A stretch of 64,000 nt of DNA, taken from contig JAHJHT010000010.1 in NCBI GenBank assembly GCA_018823835.1, forward strand, positions 1-64,000, read 5' to 3'. This DNA is from Alphaproteobacteria bacterium. GTDB lineage: Bacteria; Pseudomonadota; Alphaproteobacteria; Rhizobiales; Rhizobiaceae. A program made the translations under genes and the position numbers. Under the pieces are notes generated by a model. The model saw only the letters and a list, made by a program, of their open reading frames with translations, searched no databases and was not told where the DNA came from. Below, piece by piece: positions 1 to 8,749 of the stretch; position 1 is the first letter of the stretch, and the number at the start of each line of letters is the position of its first letter.

Positions 1-1111
1 CGTCAGTCTGCGTGGTGACCGAGGCTGAGAATGTACCCAGCGGCCCACCGCCCGGGATGGTGACTCCGGCGGATGGTACCACCGCAGGGGCGGCAATCGG
101 ATTGATGATGTGGGTGTCGGTCAGATCGACGTCGTTGAAGCTGATCGTGCCAGTGTCCGTCAGGTTGCCGCTCGGCATCACCAGTTCGGTAACCCCGCCA
201 ACCAAATCCTCTGCCGTGATCACCGGCGCATCGTTGGTGCCCGTGATGGTGATGACCACCTCGCGCGTCACCGTGTTGTTCAGGGAGTTCTGGTCGTTGA
301 GCACGACGGTGTAGGTCTGCGTGACGGTCTCGCCCTCGGCGAGGAATTCGACGGCGCTGGCGGCAACCTGGAAGTCCCAGGTCACGACGCCGCCCAGGCC
401 ATCGGGAGCGGCGCCGCCCGGACCGTCGGCGTCAGTCTGCGTGGTGACGGAGGCGGTGAAGGTGCCGAGCGGCCCGCCGCCCGGGATGGTGACGCCGGCG
501 GACGGCACCACCGAAGGCGCGGCAATCGCATTGACGACATGCGTGTCGGTCAGATCGACGTCGTTGAAGCTGATCGTGCCAGTGTCCGTCAGGTCGCCGC
601 TCGGCGTCACCAGTTCGGTAACCCCGCCGATCAGGTCCTCCGCCGTGATCACCGGTACATCGTTGGTGCCCGTGATGGTGATGACCACCTCGCGCGTCAC
701 CGTGTTGTTCAGGGAGTTCTGGTCGTTGAGCACGACGGTGTAGGTCTGCGTGACGCTCTCGCCCTCGGCGAGGAATTCGACGGCGCTGGCAGCAACCTGG
801 AAGTCCCAGGTCACGACGCCGCCCAGGCCATCGGGGGCGTCGCCACCCGGACCGTCGGCGTCAGTCTGCGTGGTGACCGAGGCTACGAATGTGCCGAGCG
901 GCCCGCCGCCCGGGATGGTGACTCCGGCGGATGGTACCACCGCAGGGGCGGCAATCGGATTGATGATGTGGGTGTCGGTCAGATCGACGTCGTTGAAGCT
1001 GATCGTGCCAGTGTCCGTCAGGTTGCCGCTCGGCGTCACCAGTTCGGTGACCCCGCCGACCAGGTCCTCCGTCGTGATCACCGGCGCGTCGTTGGTGCCC
1101 GTGATGGTGAT
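1..1111. repeat. Tandem 429-bp coding repeats (143 aa each), at least 2.6 copies
   Basis: The same DNA recurs with an exact 429-bp period. For example, GGGTGTCGGT or its variant falls at 112, 541 and 970, and CGTGATGGTGATG at 242, 671 and 1100. The copies differ by only a few bases. The repeat encodes one 143-residue cadherin/VCBS-like unit of the giant surface protein. Similarity stops just after 1110, where older, diverged units begin. The array continues off the left edge, so the copy number is unknown. Confidence 0.93.
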
Positions 1112-3445
1112 GGTCACGGTCTGGTCGTCATAGGCATTCTGGTCGTCGGTCGCCCGGACCACATAGGTGAGGACCAGCGTTTCACCTTCTGCCAGATAGT
1201 CGAAATTGACGGCAGCGGAATTGAAGTACCAGGAGAATTGCGCCTGGGTGGAGACCGTGTCCGTCAGGATCGGGCTCGGCGTCAGCGATAGCATCGCCTT
1301 CAGCGTCGCATTGTCCGGCTGCCCCGCTATCGGCTCGACGCTGCCGCTCGGCGTGACCGACACGACCGAGAGATCGATCTCGTCGGTGAGATCGACTTCA
1401 GTAACGGTCAGGGTTCCATTCACCGCCAGGGTCGCGTTGGTTTCGGTCAGGCCGGTTGCTGCCAGGTCTCCATCTGCGCCAACAACCGTGATGATCGGCG
1501 CGTCATTGTTGTCGGCACCCTCGGTGGCGCCGAAGATGGTGATGGTGACGTCCTGCGTGGCAGTGCCGACACGTGGGTTCGACCCGCTGTAGCCGTCATC
1601 CACGGTAATCGTGAAGACGACGACGACCTTCTCGCCGGCGCCCAGAAAATCGATCGCATTCTCGTTGATCGTGTAGTCCCAGGTGACGGTGCCGTTATTG
1701 GTGTTGCCAGCCACATTGGTGATCGTGAAGGCGTTCTCGATCGCCGCCTTCTGCGCGGCAGTCAGTTCCGGCGGTGCCGGCTGCCCGGCCTGGCCGAGCC
1801 AGACGATCGACTTGGTGGCCTCCGTCGCGACGGGCCGGTTCGTCAGGTCGACATCGGCAAAGGTGATCGACCCGGCCGTGTTGAGCAGACTGTTCTCTTG
1901 CGTGGGATCCGTTTCGGCGACATCGAATATCGTCCCCTCGACATCAATCGCCGTGATGACGGGCGTGTCATTGCGCCCCTCGATGGTGATCGTCACCGTG
2001 GCAGTGTCGGTGTAGCCGCCCTTGTCTCGCAACGTGTAGGTGAAGGTTTCGGTGCGGAATTCACCTGCCGCGAGGAAGTCGAAGGCGCTCGACGGATCGT
2101 AGGTGAAGGCACCCGAGGCGCGGATCAGCAGGTTGGCGCCGACGGTCTGGTCTGCGGCGTCTGCCGGCAACACCACAGAGGCCACGCCTGACGCGTTGAA
2201 CGAAAGGGGCACGCCGTTCACCTCGGTGACGGCAAGCAGCGTGTTGAAGCCGTCAGGGTCGAAGTCCTTGCCTGCAGTACCGCCGGGCTTGGACAGTCCG
2301 ATCACATCCTCGACGAGAGGCGCATCCTCATTCACCGCATAGGTGTCGTCATTGGCGACTGGCGGGTCATCGACATCCGGTGTCGGGTCGTCGAAATTCT
2401 GGTTGCTGCCAGACACGCCGCCACCCGAACCATCGCCCTCGCCGCTTTCGTCGCCGCCGGTACCGGAATTCGAATCGTAACTGACCTGCTGGAACGTGCC
2501 GGGTCCGTTGGCCTGCGTGCGGTCGCCCAGGGCATGGGAAACCACTTCGCGGATGTCGGACATCGCGATCTCGTCCTCGAGCAGGTCGAGGCCGGACTTG
2601 GCGATCTTTACCGCCTCGTTGGACAGCGTGTTGACGACCCACTTGTCGCCCACGGATTCGACGGTGCCGAGAATCTCGCCGCTCGACTTGTCGATGATCA
2701 GGTAGCTGCCGACCTTGCCCGAATCCGGATCGGGCAGGATGCTGAACTCGGTGACGCCGAGTTCGGTGCTGATCACCACCTTCGGCGTGGTGCCGCGGAT
2801 GCCCATCGTGGCGACAGGCGTCTCGATTTTCATGTTGCCGGTCGGTGCGATGGCGCCGGTGACGAAGACGAACGAACCCTGCACGAGGTTGATCACCATC
2901 GAGCTGTCTTGCGCGTTGGCAGGATTGTAGACCAGTTCGTCGAGCACCATGCGGCCGTTGGCCGACATCGAGAAAAGCGAATCGTCGAGGAATGAAACGC
3001 CGAGCTTGGAATCGGGCCCGGTCTGGACGACATCACCCTGGTAGACGACGTCACCGACCGTCAGCGACACCTTGACGCCGTCGGAATGGGTGGCCTCGGC
3101 CGTGCCGCTCAGCGTCAGGATCTTGCCGATCTCGACAAGCGCCGACTGGCCGCCGACCTGCGCATACTGACCAGGCGCCTGCGGACCGGCAAGCGCGGAA
3201 ACCACGTCGGGCGTCAGGTAGGCACCGTTGGGTGCGGAGAGGTTGGGGGAAGTGGACGCGGCAAAGTAGCCGACCACCAGCGTCGCGGCACCGTCATGCG
3301 TGATAACGAGATCGCTGCCGTGGCGCGCATAGTCGCCCAGAAACAGCGTCTCCGGCTCGGGAATGAGAACCGAGCCGGATCCGTCATGAAATAGAATTGT
3401 CGCGGCAGTTGACGGCCCTACGTCACCCGCACCCCTGATTGCCAT
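1..3445 (-). CDS. Giant type I-secreted adhesin with FecR-like N-terminus and cadherin/VCBS-type repeats (3' end outside window)
   Basis: Open frame on the minus strand from an ATG at 3445 to the window edge, about 1148 codons so far with no stop. Residues about 1-100 resemble the N-terminus of large Bap/RTX-type adhesins. Residues about 100-235 look like a FecR domain (IETPVATMGIRGT is the typical end of that fold). A Gly/Asp/Ser-rich linker follows, then a cadherin-like start (DDPPVANDDTYAVNEDAP) and repeated Ig-like units ending in VTITITGTNDAPVIT. Such proteins are normally exported by type I secretion and hold cells to surfaces; an ABC exporter, adaptor and TolC-like gene lie just upstream on the same strand, which supports this. 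The C-terminal secretion signal and any RTX nonapeptides must lie beyond the window. Identity as a secreted repeat protein is strong; the adhesin role is inferred. Confidence 0.88.
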   Translation of the reverse strand, partial: MAIRGAGDVGPSTAATILFHDGSGSVLIPEPETLFLGDYARHGSDLVITHDGAATLVVGYFAASTSPNLSAPNGAYLTPDVVSALAGPQAPGQYAQVGGQSALVEIGKILTLSGTAEATHSDGVKVSLTVGDVVYQGDVVQTGPDSKLGVSFLDDSLFSMSANGRMVLDELVYNPANAQDSSMVINLVQGSFVFVTGAIAPTGNMKIETPVATMGIRGTTPKVVISTELGVTEFSILPDPDSGKVGSYLIIDKSSGEILGTVESVGDKWVVNTLSNEAVKIAKSGLDLLEDEIAMSDIREVVSHALGDRTQANGPGTFQQVSYDSNSGTGGDESGEGDGSGGGVSGSNQNFDDPTPDVDDPPVANDDTYAVNEDAPLVEDVIGLSKPGGTAGKDFDPDGFNTLLAVTEVNGVPLSFNASGVASVVLPADAADQTVGANLLIRASGAFTYDPSSAFDFLAAGEFRTETFTYTLRDKGGYTDTATVTITIEGRNDTPVITAIDVEGTIFDVAETDPTQENSLLNTAGSITFADVDLTNRPVATEATKSIVWLGQAGQPAPPELTAAQKAAIENAFTITNVAGNTNNGTVTWDYTINENAIDFLGAGEKVVVVFTITVDDGYSGSNPRVGTATQDVTITIFGATEGADNNDAPIITVVGADGDLAATGLTETNATLAVNGTLTVTEVDLTDEIDLSVVSVTPSGSVEPIAGQPDNATLKAMLSLTPSPILTDTVSTQAQFSWYFNSAAVNFDYLAEGETLVLTYVVRATDDQNAYDDQTVTITITGTNDAPVITTEDLVGGVTELVTPSGNLTDTGTISFNDVDLTDTHIINPIAAPAVVPSAGVTIPGGGPLGTFVASVTTQTDADGPGGDAPDGLGGVVTWDFQVAASAVEFLAEGESVTQTYTVVLNDQNSLNNTVTREVVITITGTNDVPVITAEDLIGGVTELVTPSGDLTDTGTISFNDVDLTDTHVVNAIAAPSVVPSAGVTIPGGGPLGTFTASVTTQTDADGPGGAAPDGLGGVVTWDFQVAASAVEFLAEGETVTQTYTVVLNDQNSLNNTVTREVVITITGTNDAPVITAEDLVGGVTELVMPSGNLTDTGTISFNDVDLTDTHIINPIAAPAVVPSAGVTIPGGGPLGTFSASVTTQTD

Positions 3446-3625
3446 AATCTTTCACCGCAGCCCTGACGGTCGATCGATCGCAAAATAACGTTCAGTGGAG
3501 GACCTTACCGGCGAAAAGTTTGGGTGTCCACATTACTTGCCGGAATGGTGAATCGGCGAGCTGGGGCGCTAGATGCGACTCCCGAATTCATGGTCAATGT
3601 TTTCTGTATTCTTACTTATCGCAAA

Positions 3626-3653
3626 AGTATTGTTCGAATTAACCCAATGTAAA
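3626..3653 (-). promoter_or_regulatory. Candidate sigma70-type promoter for the adhesin gene
   Basis: The 220-bp gap between the HlyD gene and the adhesin is clearly AT-richer than its surroundings. On the minus strand it reads TTTACA (plus 3653-3648), a 16-bp spacer, then AATACT (plus 3631-3626): 5 of 6 and 4 of 6 matches to the -35 and -10 consensus. This could give the adhesin its own transcript besides read-through from the secretion genes. It was found by eye. Confidence 0.35.
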
Positions 3654-3665
3654 TCGCGATTTAGT

Positions 3666-4982
3666 CTATCTAGCCTCACGAAACGCCTGATCGCGAATCT
3701 TGAGAATCGGCTTGAGAAGGTACTCGAGCACTGTCCGGTCGCCGCTGGACACGTCAACAATCGCGATCATTCCCGGAATCACCTTGATTTCATCTGATAT
3801 TCCGGGCGCGTCCGGGTCAGTGCTGACGATCACCTGATAGAAGGTTTCGCGGTTTTCGTCGGTGATCGTGTCGGCGCCGATGCGCTCCACGATGCCTGGC
3901 AGCGTGCCGTATTTGGTGTAGTCATAGGCGCTGAGCCGGATCGTCGCCTTCGAACCGGGCTGGATGGAAGCGACGTCCTGCGGCCTTATTCGCGTCTCGA
4001 TCAGCAGCCTGTCGTTGAGCGGCACGATCTCTACGATGCTGGCGCCGGCCGGAATGACCTCGCCGATGGTTGCCACATTGACGCTGTTGACCACGCCGGC
4101 GACCGGCGAGCGCAGCATCGCGCGTTGCACCTTGTCGCTTGCCGAGCGGAGGCTCTCCTGCACCACCGAGAGGTCGGTGTTGACCTTCGAGATGCGCGCC
4201 TGGACCTCGGCAAGGAAGGCCGATTTCTCGGTCTCGACCAGCGCCTCCGCCTCGGCCACCTCGGCCTGCAGCCGCAGCCTTGTCGCCTGCCAGATATCGA
4301 GGTCGCCGCGCAACTCGCTGACTGCCTTCTGGACGCGCAGAAATTCCAATTCCGGCACCGCCTTCTTGTCGAACAGGTTGCGCACCAGTTCGAGCTCGCG
4401 TTCGGACAGCTTCAGCGTCTCGGCCTGCTTTCGCGCCGTTGCCTCGGCCTCTTCAAGGCTCTGCCGGCGCTGCACCAGTTGCTGGCGCCTGATTTGCAAC
4501 TGCTCGTTCAGCTTGCGCCGGTCGGCCATAAAGATGGCGTTCTGGTCGCGGTAGAAGGGCTCCGACTCCGCGTCCAGCCCTTCCGGAAAGGCGAAGACGT
4601 CGAGCTCGGCGGTCTGCGCCGCGAGCCGGTCGAACTCCGCGCGCAGGGCGCGCTGCTGCTGGCGCAACTCGCCAAGCCGCGAGGAGGCGCCGGTATCGTC
4701 TATGCGTATGAGGCCCTGCCCCGCCTCGACGCGCTGGCCTTCCTCGACAAGGATCTGAGCGACAATGCCCGGCTCCAGGCTCTGCACCACCTGTACCTGG
4801 CTCGACGGAATGACGCGGCCGACGCCGGTCGTGATCTTGCCTACATGGGCGAATGATGCCCACAGCACGGCGCCCGCGAGAATGGCGGCAATGGCAAACA
4901 GCATCTTCCAGGCGCCCGGCGTCACCGCGGACTCGATCGCGCCGCGCGCGTCATTGGCAAAGTTCATGTCGACGTTAGACAT
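3666..4982 (-). CDS. Type I secretion periplasmic adaptor (HlyD/LapC family)
   Basis: 438-residue membrane-fusion protein that would bridge the inner-membrane ABC exporter to the outer-membrane TolC-like channel. It has a short cytoplasmic N-terminus, one membrane helix at about residues 25-45, a biotinyl-lipoyl-like half (GVGRVIPSSQVQVVQ), a long coiled-coil hairpin at about 100-300, then the second lipoyl half (RSPVAGVVNSVNVATIGEVI) and a C-terminal beta-barrel. The start is placed at MSNVDMNF because its ATG overlaps the exporter's stop (ATGTCTAA), a sign of translational coupling; an in-frame start nine codons upstream is possible but lies inside the exporter gene. Family assignment is confident. 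Confidence 0.93.
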   Translation of the reverse strand: MSNVDMNFANDARGAIESAVTPGAWKMLFAIAAILAGAVLWASFAHVGKITTGVGRVIPSSQVQVVQSLEPGIVAQILVEEGQRVEAGQGLIRIDDTGASSRLGELRQQQRALRAEFDRLAAQTAELDVFAFPEGLDAESEPFYRDQNAIFMADRRKLNEQLQIRRQQLVQRRQSLEEAEATARKQAETLKLSERELELVRNLFDKKAVPELEFLRVQKAVSELRGDLDIWQATRLRLQAEVAEAEALVETEKSAFLAEVQARISKVNTDLSVVQESLRSASDKVQRAMLRSPVAGVVNSVNVATIGEVIPAGASIVEIVPLNDRLLIETRIRPQDVASIQPGSKATIRLSAYDYTKYGTLPGIVERIGADTITDENRETFYQVIVSTDPDAPGISDEIKVIPGMIAIVDVSSGDRTVLEYLLKPILKIRDQAFREAR

Positions 4983-7173
4983 CGACAGCCGCCTTGGTGC
5001 CCGGCGCACCGACGACCTTGCCCTTCAGCAGGGATGCGAGGACCTTCTGCTTGGGCCCGTCGGCAACAACCTTGCCACCGTCGAGGACGATCAGCCTGTC
5101 GACCAGTTCGAGCAGCGAAGTGCGGTGGGTCGCGACGATCAGCGTGGATTGCGGCTTCAGCCAGTTGCGGAAGCTGCGGATGAAGGCGGCTTCGGTCAGA
5201 TTGTCCATGGCGCTGGTCGGCTCGTCGAGGAACAGCACCTTGGGCCGGCCGAACAGCGCGCGCGCGATCGCCACGGACTGGCGCTGGCCGCCTGAGATTG
5301 CTCGCCCGCGTTCGCCGACCGGCATGGCGTAGCCGAGCGGGTTGACCTGCGCGAAGGCCGTTACCCCAGACGCCTGTGCACAGGCCGAGAAGGCGGCTGG
5401 GTCCTCCTGCCGGCCGAACAGGATGTTTTCGCTGAGCGACCCCGAAAACAGTTCAGGCTCCTGCCCGACATAGACGATGGCCTTGCGCAGGTCGGCCATC
5501 CAGAGATGCCTGACATCGGTGCCATCGACGATCACCGCGCCGCCGTCGCAAGGATAGAGTCCAGCGAGCAGCTTGCCGAGCGTCGACTTGCCGGACGCGA
5601 CCCTGCCGACGATGCCGACGCGCTCGCCCGGCGCGATCTTGAGCGACACGCCGTTCAACGCCTTTGCCTGGTGCTGGCCATAGGAAAAATCGACCTCGCG
5701 AAACTCGATCCTGGCCTGGTCGATCATGGCCCCGGAGGTCGGCGGCATCTTGTGGTCGCGGTCGAGCTTCATCATCGCGTTGAGCTGCCGCAGCGCCGAA
5801 AACGAGGTCTGTGCGCGCGCCAGCGTCATGGCGATGTTGCCGAGCGGCGCAAGCACCCGCCCGGCGAGGATATTCGAGGCGATCAGCGCGCCGATCGTGA
5901 TGTCGCCAGCGGCGACCAGATAGACGCCCCAGATGATGATGACCACGCTGACGGCCTGCTGCACGAACATCGAAAAATACATCGCCAGCGACGACCAGAA
6001 GCGGGTCGCCGAACTGGCCCGTACCGAGCCGGCGACAGCGTCTTCCCACTTTTTCTGCAACGAGGCCTCGCCGGCTACCGCCTTAACGGTCTCGATGCTG
6101 ACCATGGATTCGACCAGGATGGCGTGGCGGTTCGACTGGGTGGCCTGGGTGCGGCTGACCGAGCGGGCCAGTGGCACCTGCACGGCCAGCGTCATGAGGA
6201 GCACCACCGGCACGGCAAGCAACGGGACCAGCGCCAGCGGTCCGACGATCATCCAAAGGATGCCGAGGAAGATACCGATGAACAGGAGATCGATGGCCGA
6301 GGTGATGCTGGTCGAGGTGAAGAAATCGCGTACCGTTTCGAACTCGCGAATCTGGTTGGCAAACTCGCCGGCGCGGCCGGAACGGCTGGACATGGTGGCG
6401 TCAAGCGCCTGTTCGAACAGGCTGGCCGAGACCTTCATGTCGACGCGCCGGCCGGAATTCTCGATCACCGTGGCGCGCAGCATGCGCAGGATGAAGTCCG
6501 AGAAGAGTGCGATCAGGACACCGGCGGCAAGCGCCCACAGCGTCGCCGTCGAGTTGTAGGGGATGACGCGGTCGTAGACGTTCATCACGAAGAGGGGCAG
6601 CGCCAAGCCGAGAAGGTTGATGACCAGCGCGGCGAAGACGATGTAGGCCCAGGTCGGCCAGAAGCGGATGACCACCGACCACAACCAGTGGCCGGGGGCG
6701 CTGCGCATGAGCGAGGCATCGGTCGCGACGGCCTCCTGCTGCCGCCGGTCGGCGATATAGATGACGGTGTCGAGGGCCTCGCGGTCGAGGTCGCGCAGCC
6801 GCATCTTCTTGGTATCGGAGACGCCCGGAACGACGACCGGTACCTTACGGTCGCCCTGCCGCCTTTCGAGCAGGATGCCGACATCTCCGGACTTCAGCAG
6901 GACGACGAAGGGGCAGACCAGGCCCGACACCTGCGAGGGCTTGCGCTCCACGATCTTGGCGTCGAGACCGAGCCGGTCGGCGGCGCGGGCGAAAAGATCG
7001 AGCGTCAGCACGCCGTCGCGCAGCGGCAATCCGCGCAGTACGGCGGATTTCGAGAAGGGTAGTCCGTGATGCCCCGCGAGAAATTCGAGCGCGGCCAGCA
7101 GGGGATCGTGGATTTCCGTCGTGCCGGCATGGGTACCGGCCGGGTCTTCAAGAAATCTCTCTCGCTGCTCCAC
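4975..7173 (-). CDS. Type I secretion ABC exporter, permease-ATPase with degenerate C39-like domain (LapB type)
   Basis: 732-residue exporter expected in the inner membrane, driving export of the adjacent giant repeat protein. Residues about 20-150 form a C39 peptidase-like domain, but no Cys is seen at the usual catalytic place, so it should act as a substrate-binding C39-like domain and not a protease. Residues about 170-460 carry the six-helix membrane domain. The C-terminal ATPase has Walker A (GRVASGKST), signature (ISGGQRQS), Walker B (VLFLDEP) and an H-loop (VATHRTS). The gene lies 51 bp after the TolC-like gene and overlaps hlyD. Family members that serve large adhesins share this layout. 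Confidence 0.93.
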   Translation of the reverse strand: MEQRERFLEDPAGTHAGTTEIHDPLLAALEFLAGHHGLPFSKSAVLRGLPLRDGVLTLDLFARAADRLGLDAKIVERKPSQVSGLVCPFVVLLKSGDVGILLERRQGDRKVPVVVPGVSDTKKMRLRDLDREALDTVIYIADRRQQEAVATDASLMRSAPGHWLWSVVIRFWPTWAYIVFAALVINLLGLALPLFVMNVYDRVIPYNSTATLWALAAGVLIALFSDFILRMLRATVIENSGRRVDMKVSASLFEQALDATMSSRSGRAGEFANQIREFETVRDFFTSTSITSAIDLLFIGIFLGILWMIVGPLALVPLLAVPVVLLMTLAVQVPLARSVSRTQATQSNRHAILVESMVSIETVKAVAGEASLQKKWEDAVAGSVRASSATRFWSSLAMYFSMFVQQAVSVVIIIWGVYLVAAGDITIGALIASNILAGRVLAPLGNIAMTLARAQTSFSALRQLNAMMKLDRDHKMPPTSGAMIDQARIEFREVDFSYGQHQAKALNGVSLKIAPGERVGIVGRVASGKSTLGKLLAGLYPCDGGAVIVDGTDVRHLWMADLRKAIVYVGQEPELFSGSLSENILFGRQEDPAAFSACAQASGVTAFAQVNPLGYAMPVGERGRAISGGQRQSVAIARALFGRPKVLFLDEPTSAMDNLTEAAFIRSFRNWLKPQSTLIVATHRTSLLELVDRLIVLDGGKVVADGPKQKVLASLLKGKVVGAPGTKAAVDV

Positions 7174-7224
7174 CTGTTACCTTGATCCGCTTGGCAATGG
7201 TCGCTCTATCAGGAACCGCGCCCC

Positions 7225-8610
7225 CTACCTCTGGCTCAGCGACGGTATCGAGTAGCCGGTCGTCGTAGAGCTCGAGAAGATGCCGGGCAGAGGCGCGTTT
7301 TCGAGCTCGGGGAGATCGGGCGCGTTGACGTCGAGATTTTCGAGCAGCTTGCCCATCAGGGCCAGCAGCTCGTAGCTGGAGAAAATGTGCAGCGCCTCGA
7401 CGTTGGACAGTTCGAATTGCGAGCTGAAGCGTGCGTTTTCGGCATCCAGCACGTCGAGAAGACTGCGCTTGTTGGCGTTGTATTCGTCCTTGTAGGTGGC
7501 AACGACCTTGGCGTCCTGGTTGGACTCCACCCGAATCGCCTCGACCTGGGCTCGGCCTTCCACCAGACGGGCCCATGCCGTCTCGACTTCCTGCGTGAGC
7601 TGGCGGCCAAGGATCAACTGCTCGGCGATCTTTTCGGAATGGCGTTCGCCGAGTTCGGCGACCCGGTTGCGCCGCACGCCGCCGTCGAAGAGCTTCCAGC
7701 GCAGCACGACGCGGCCGTTGAGCTCGTCATTGCGGCCTTCGGTGCCCTCAAGGTCCTCGCCGCGCGTTGCGCTGCCCTCGAGGTAGACCTGGGGAAACAG
7801 CGTCGAGCGGAACTGCTGCTGCTCGAAATAGCTTGCATCCGTCTCGGCGATGGCGGCCTTGACCCGCGGGTTGTTGTGCAGCGCCATGCTGTTCACCTCG
7901 GCAAGCCTCTTGGGGATGCCCCGCGCGTAGGAAACGGCCTGAAGGGTCGATGGCGTGGTGCCGACGAAATTCTTGAACTTGGCATAGGCGCCGGCCTGGG
8001 CAACCTTGATCTGGGCGACCAGTGCCTTGGCCGCCTCGACCCGTTCGATCGTCTGTTCGAGATCGCCGATCGGCGACTTGCCGCCTTCGAAGCGTTCGCG
8101 GATGATCTGCAGCAGCGCCCGGTGGCGGCGGACATTGTCCTGCGCCAGGGCGAGAAGGTCGTTGTGGCGCACCACGTCGATATAGGCCTCGACGCTCGAC
8201 AGGCCGACAGCTTCCGAGCGCACCAGCACGCGGTAGGATGCGGCCGATATCGTCGCCTGGCTGCGGTATATGTCGTTCGCCCTGTCCCAGCCGTCGAACA
8301 GTACCTGCCGGATGCTCAGCGTCGCCTGGCGGCGGTTGCGCCACATGTCGTTGGTTTCGGGCGCAATTCCCTCCGGCCGGTCGATGCGCTGGGCGCCTAC
8401 GTCGGCGTTGAGTTCAATCTCCGGCAGCAGCCTGCCTTTAGCCTGGTCGAGCCCGTAGCGGGTGGCGCGCTGGTTGGCCTGCGATGCCTCGATGCGGGGA
8501 TTGGTGAGAACGGCCTGCTGCACCGCCTCGCGTAGCGACATGGCCTGCGCCGGCCCCGCCAAGAGCAGCACCCCAAGCAACGATGTTCGTGTGAAACCAC
8601 GCCAAAACAT
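7225..8610 (-). CDS. TolC-family outer-membrane efflux/secretion channel
   Basis: 461-residue protein with a signal peptide (SLLGVLLLAGPAQA) and the two repeated helical halves of the TolC family; segments such as SIRQVLFDGWDRANDIYRSQ and LRWKLFDGGVRRNRVAELGE correspond to the beta-strand and coil junctions of the two halves. It would form the outer-membrane exit of the type I secretion machine encoded just downstream. Length is normal for the family. It follows the cyclase gene on the same strand after about 140 bp, so the whole set may be one operon. Confidence 0.92.
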   Translation of the reverse strand: MFWRGFTRTSLLGVLLLAGPAQAMSLREAVQQAVLTNPRIEASQANQRATRYGLDQAKGRLLPEIELNADVGAQRIDRPEGIAPETNDMWRNRRQATLSIRQVLFDGWDRANDIYRSQATISAASYRVLVRSEAVGLSSVEAYIDVVRHNDLLALAQDNVRRHRALLQIIRERFEGGKSPIGDLEQTIERVEAAKALVAQIKVAQAGAYAKFKNFVGTTPSTLQAVSYARGIPKRLAEVNSMALHNNPRVKAAIAETDASYFEQQQFRSTLFPQVYLEGSATRGEDLEGTEGRNDELNGRVVLRWKLFDGGVRRNRVAELGERHSEKIAEQLILGRQLTQEVETAWARLVEGRAQVEAIRVESNQDAKVVATYKDEYNANKRSLLDVLDAENARFSSQFELSNVEALHIFSSYELLALMGKLLENLDVNAPDLPELENAPLPGIFSSSTTTGYSIPSLSQR

Positions 8611-8749
8611 GCACGCAAACCCCCAAAGCCCCTACGTCATAGCCCATTTTGGCCGGGTTGGACAGCGCAGGCGGCCTCCCCGGCCGCCATGCGCGCGAAC
8701 AATGTGACAAATTTGTTCCGTAACGGCACATTGCTTCCGGCCCACGGCG

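Noticed and set aside
110..1291. Plus-strand frame with repeated protein segments opposite the adhesin repeats
   Set aside because: The repetition is a mirror of the 429-bp coding repeats on the minus strand; the minus frame gives sensible cadherin/VCBS units.
3573..3797. Short frames in the AT-rich gap before the adhesin
   Set aside because: They run into the HlyD gene and lack ribosome sites; the AT-rich stretch is better explained as a promoter region.
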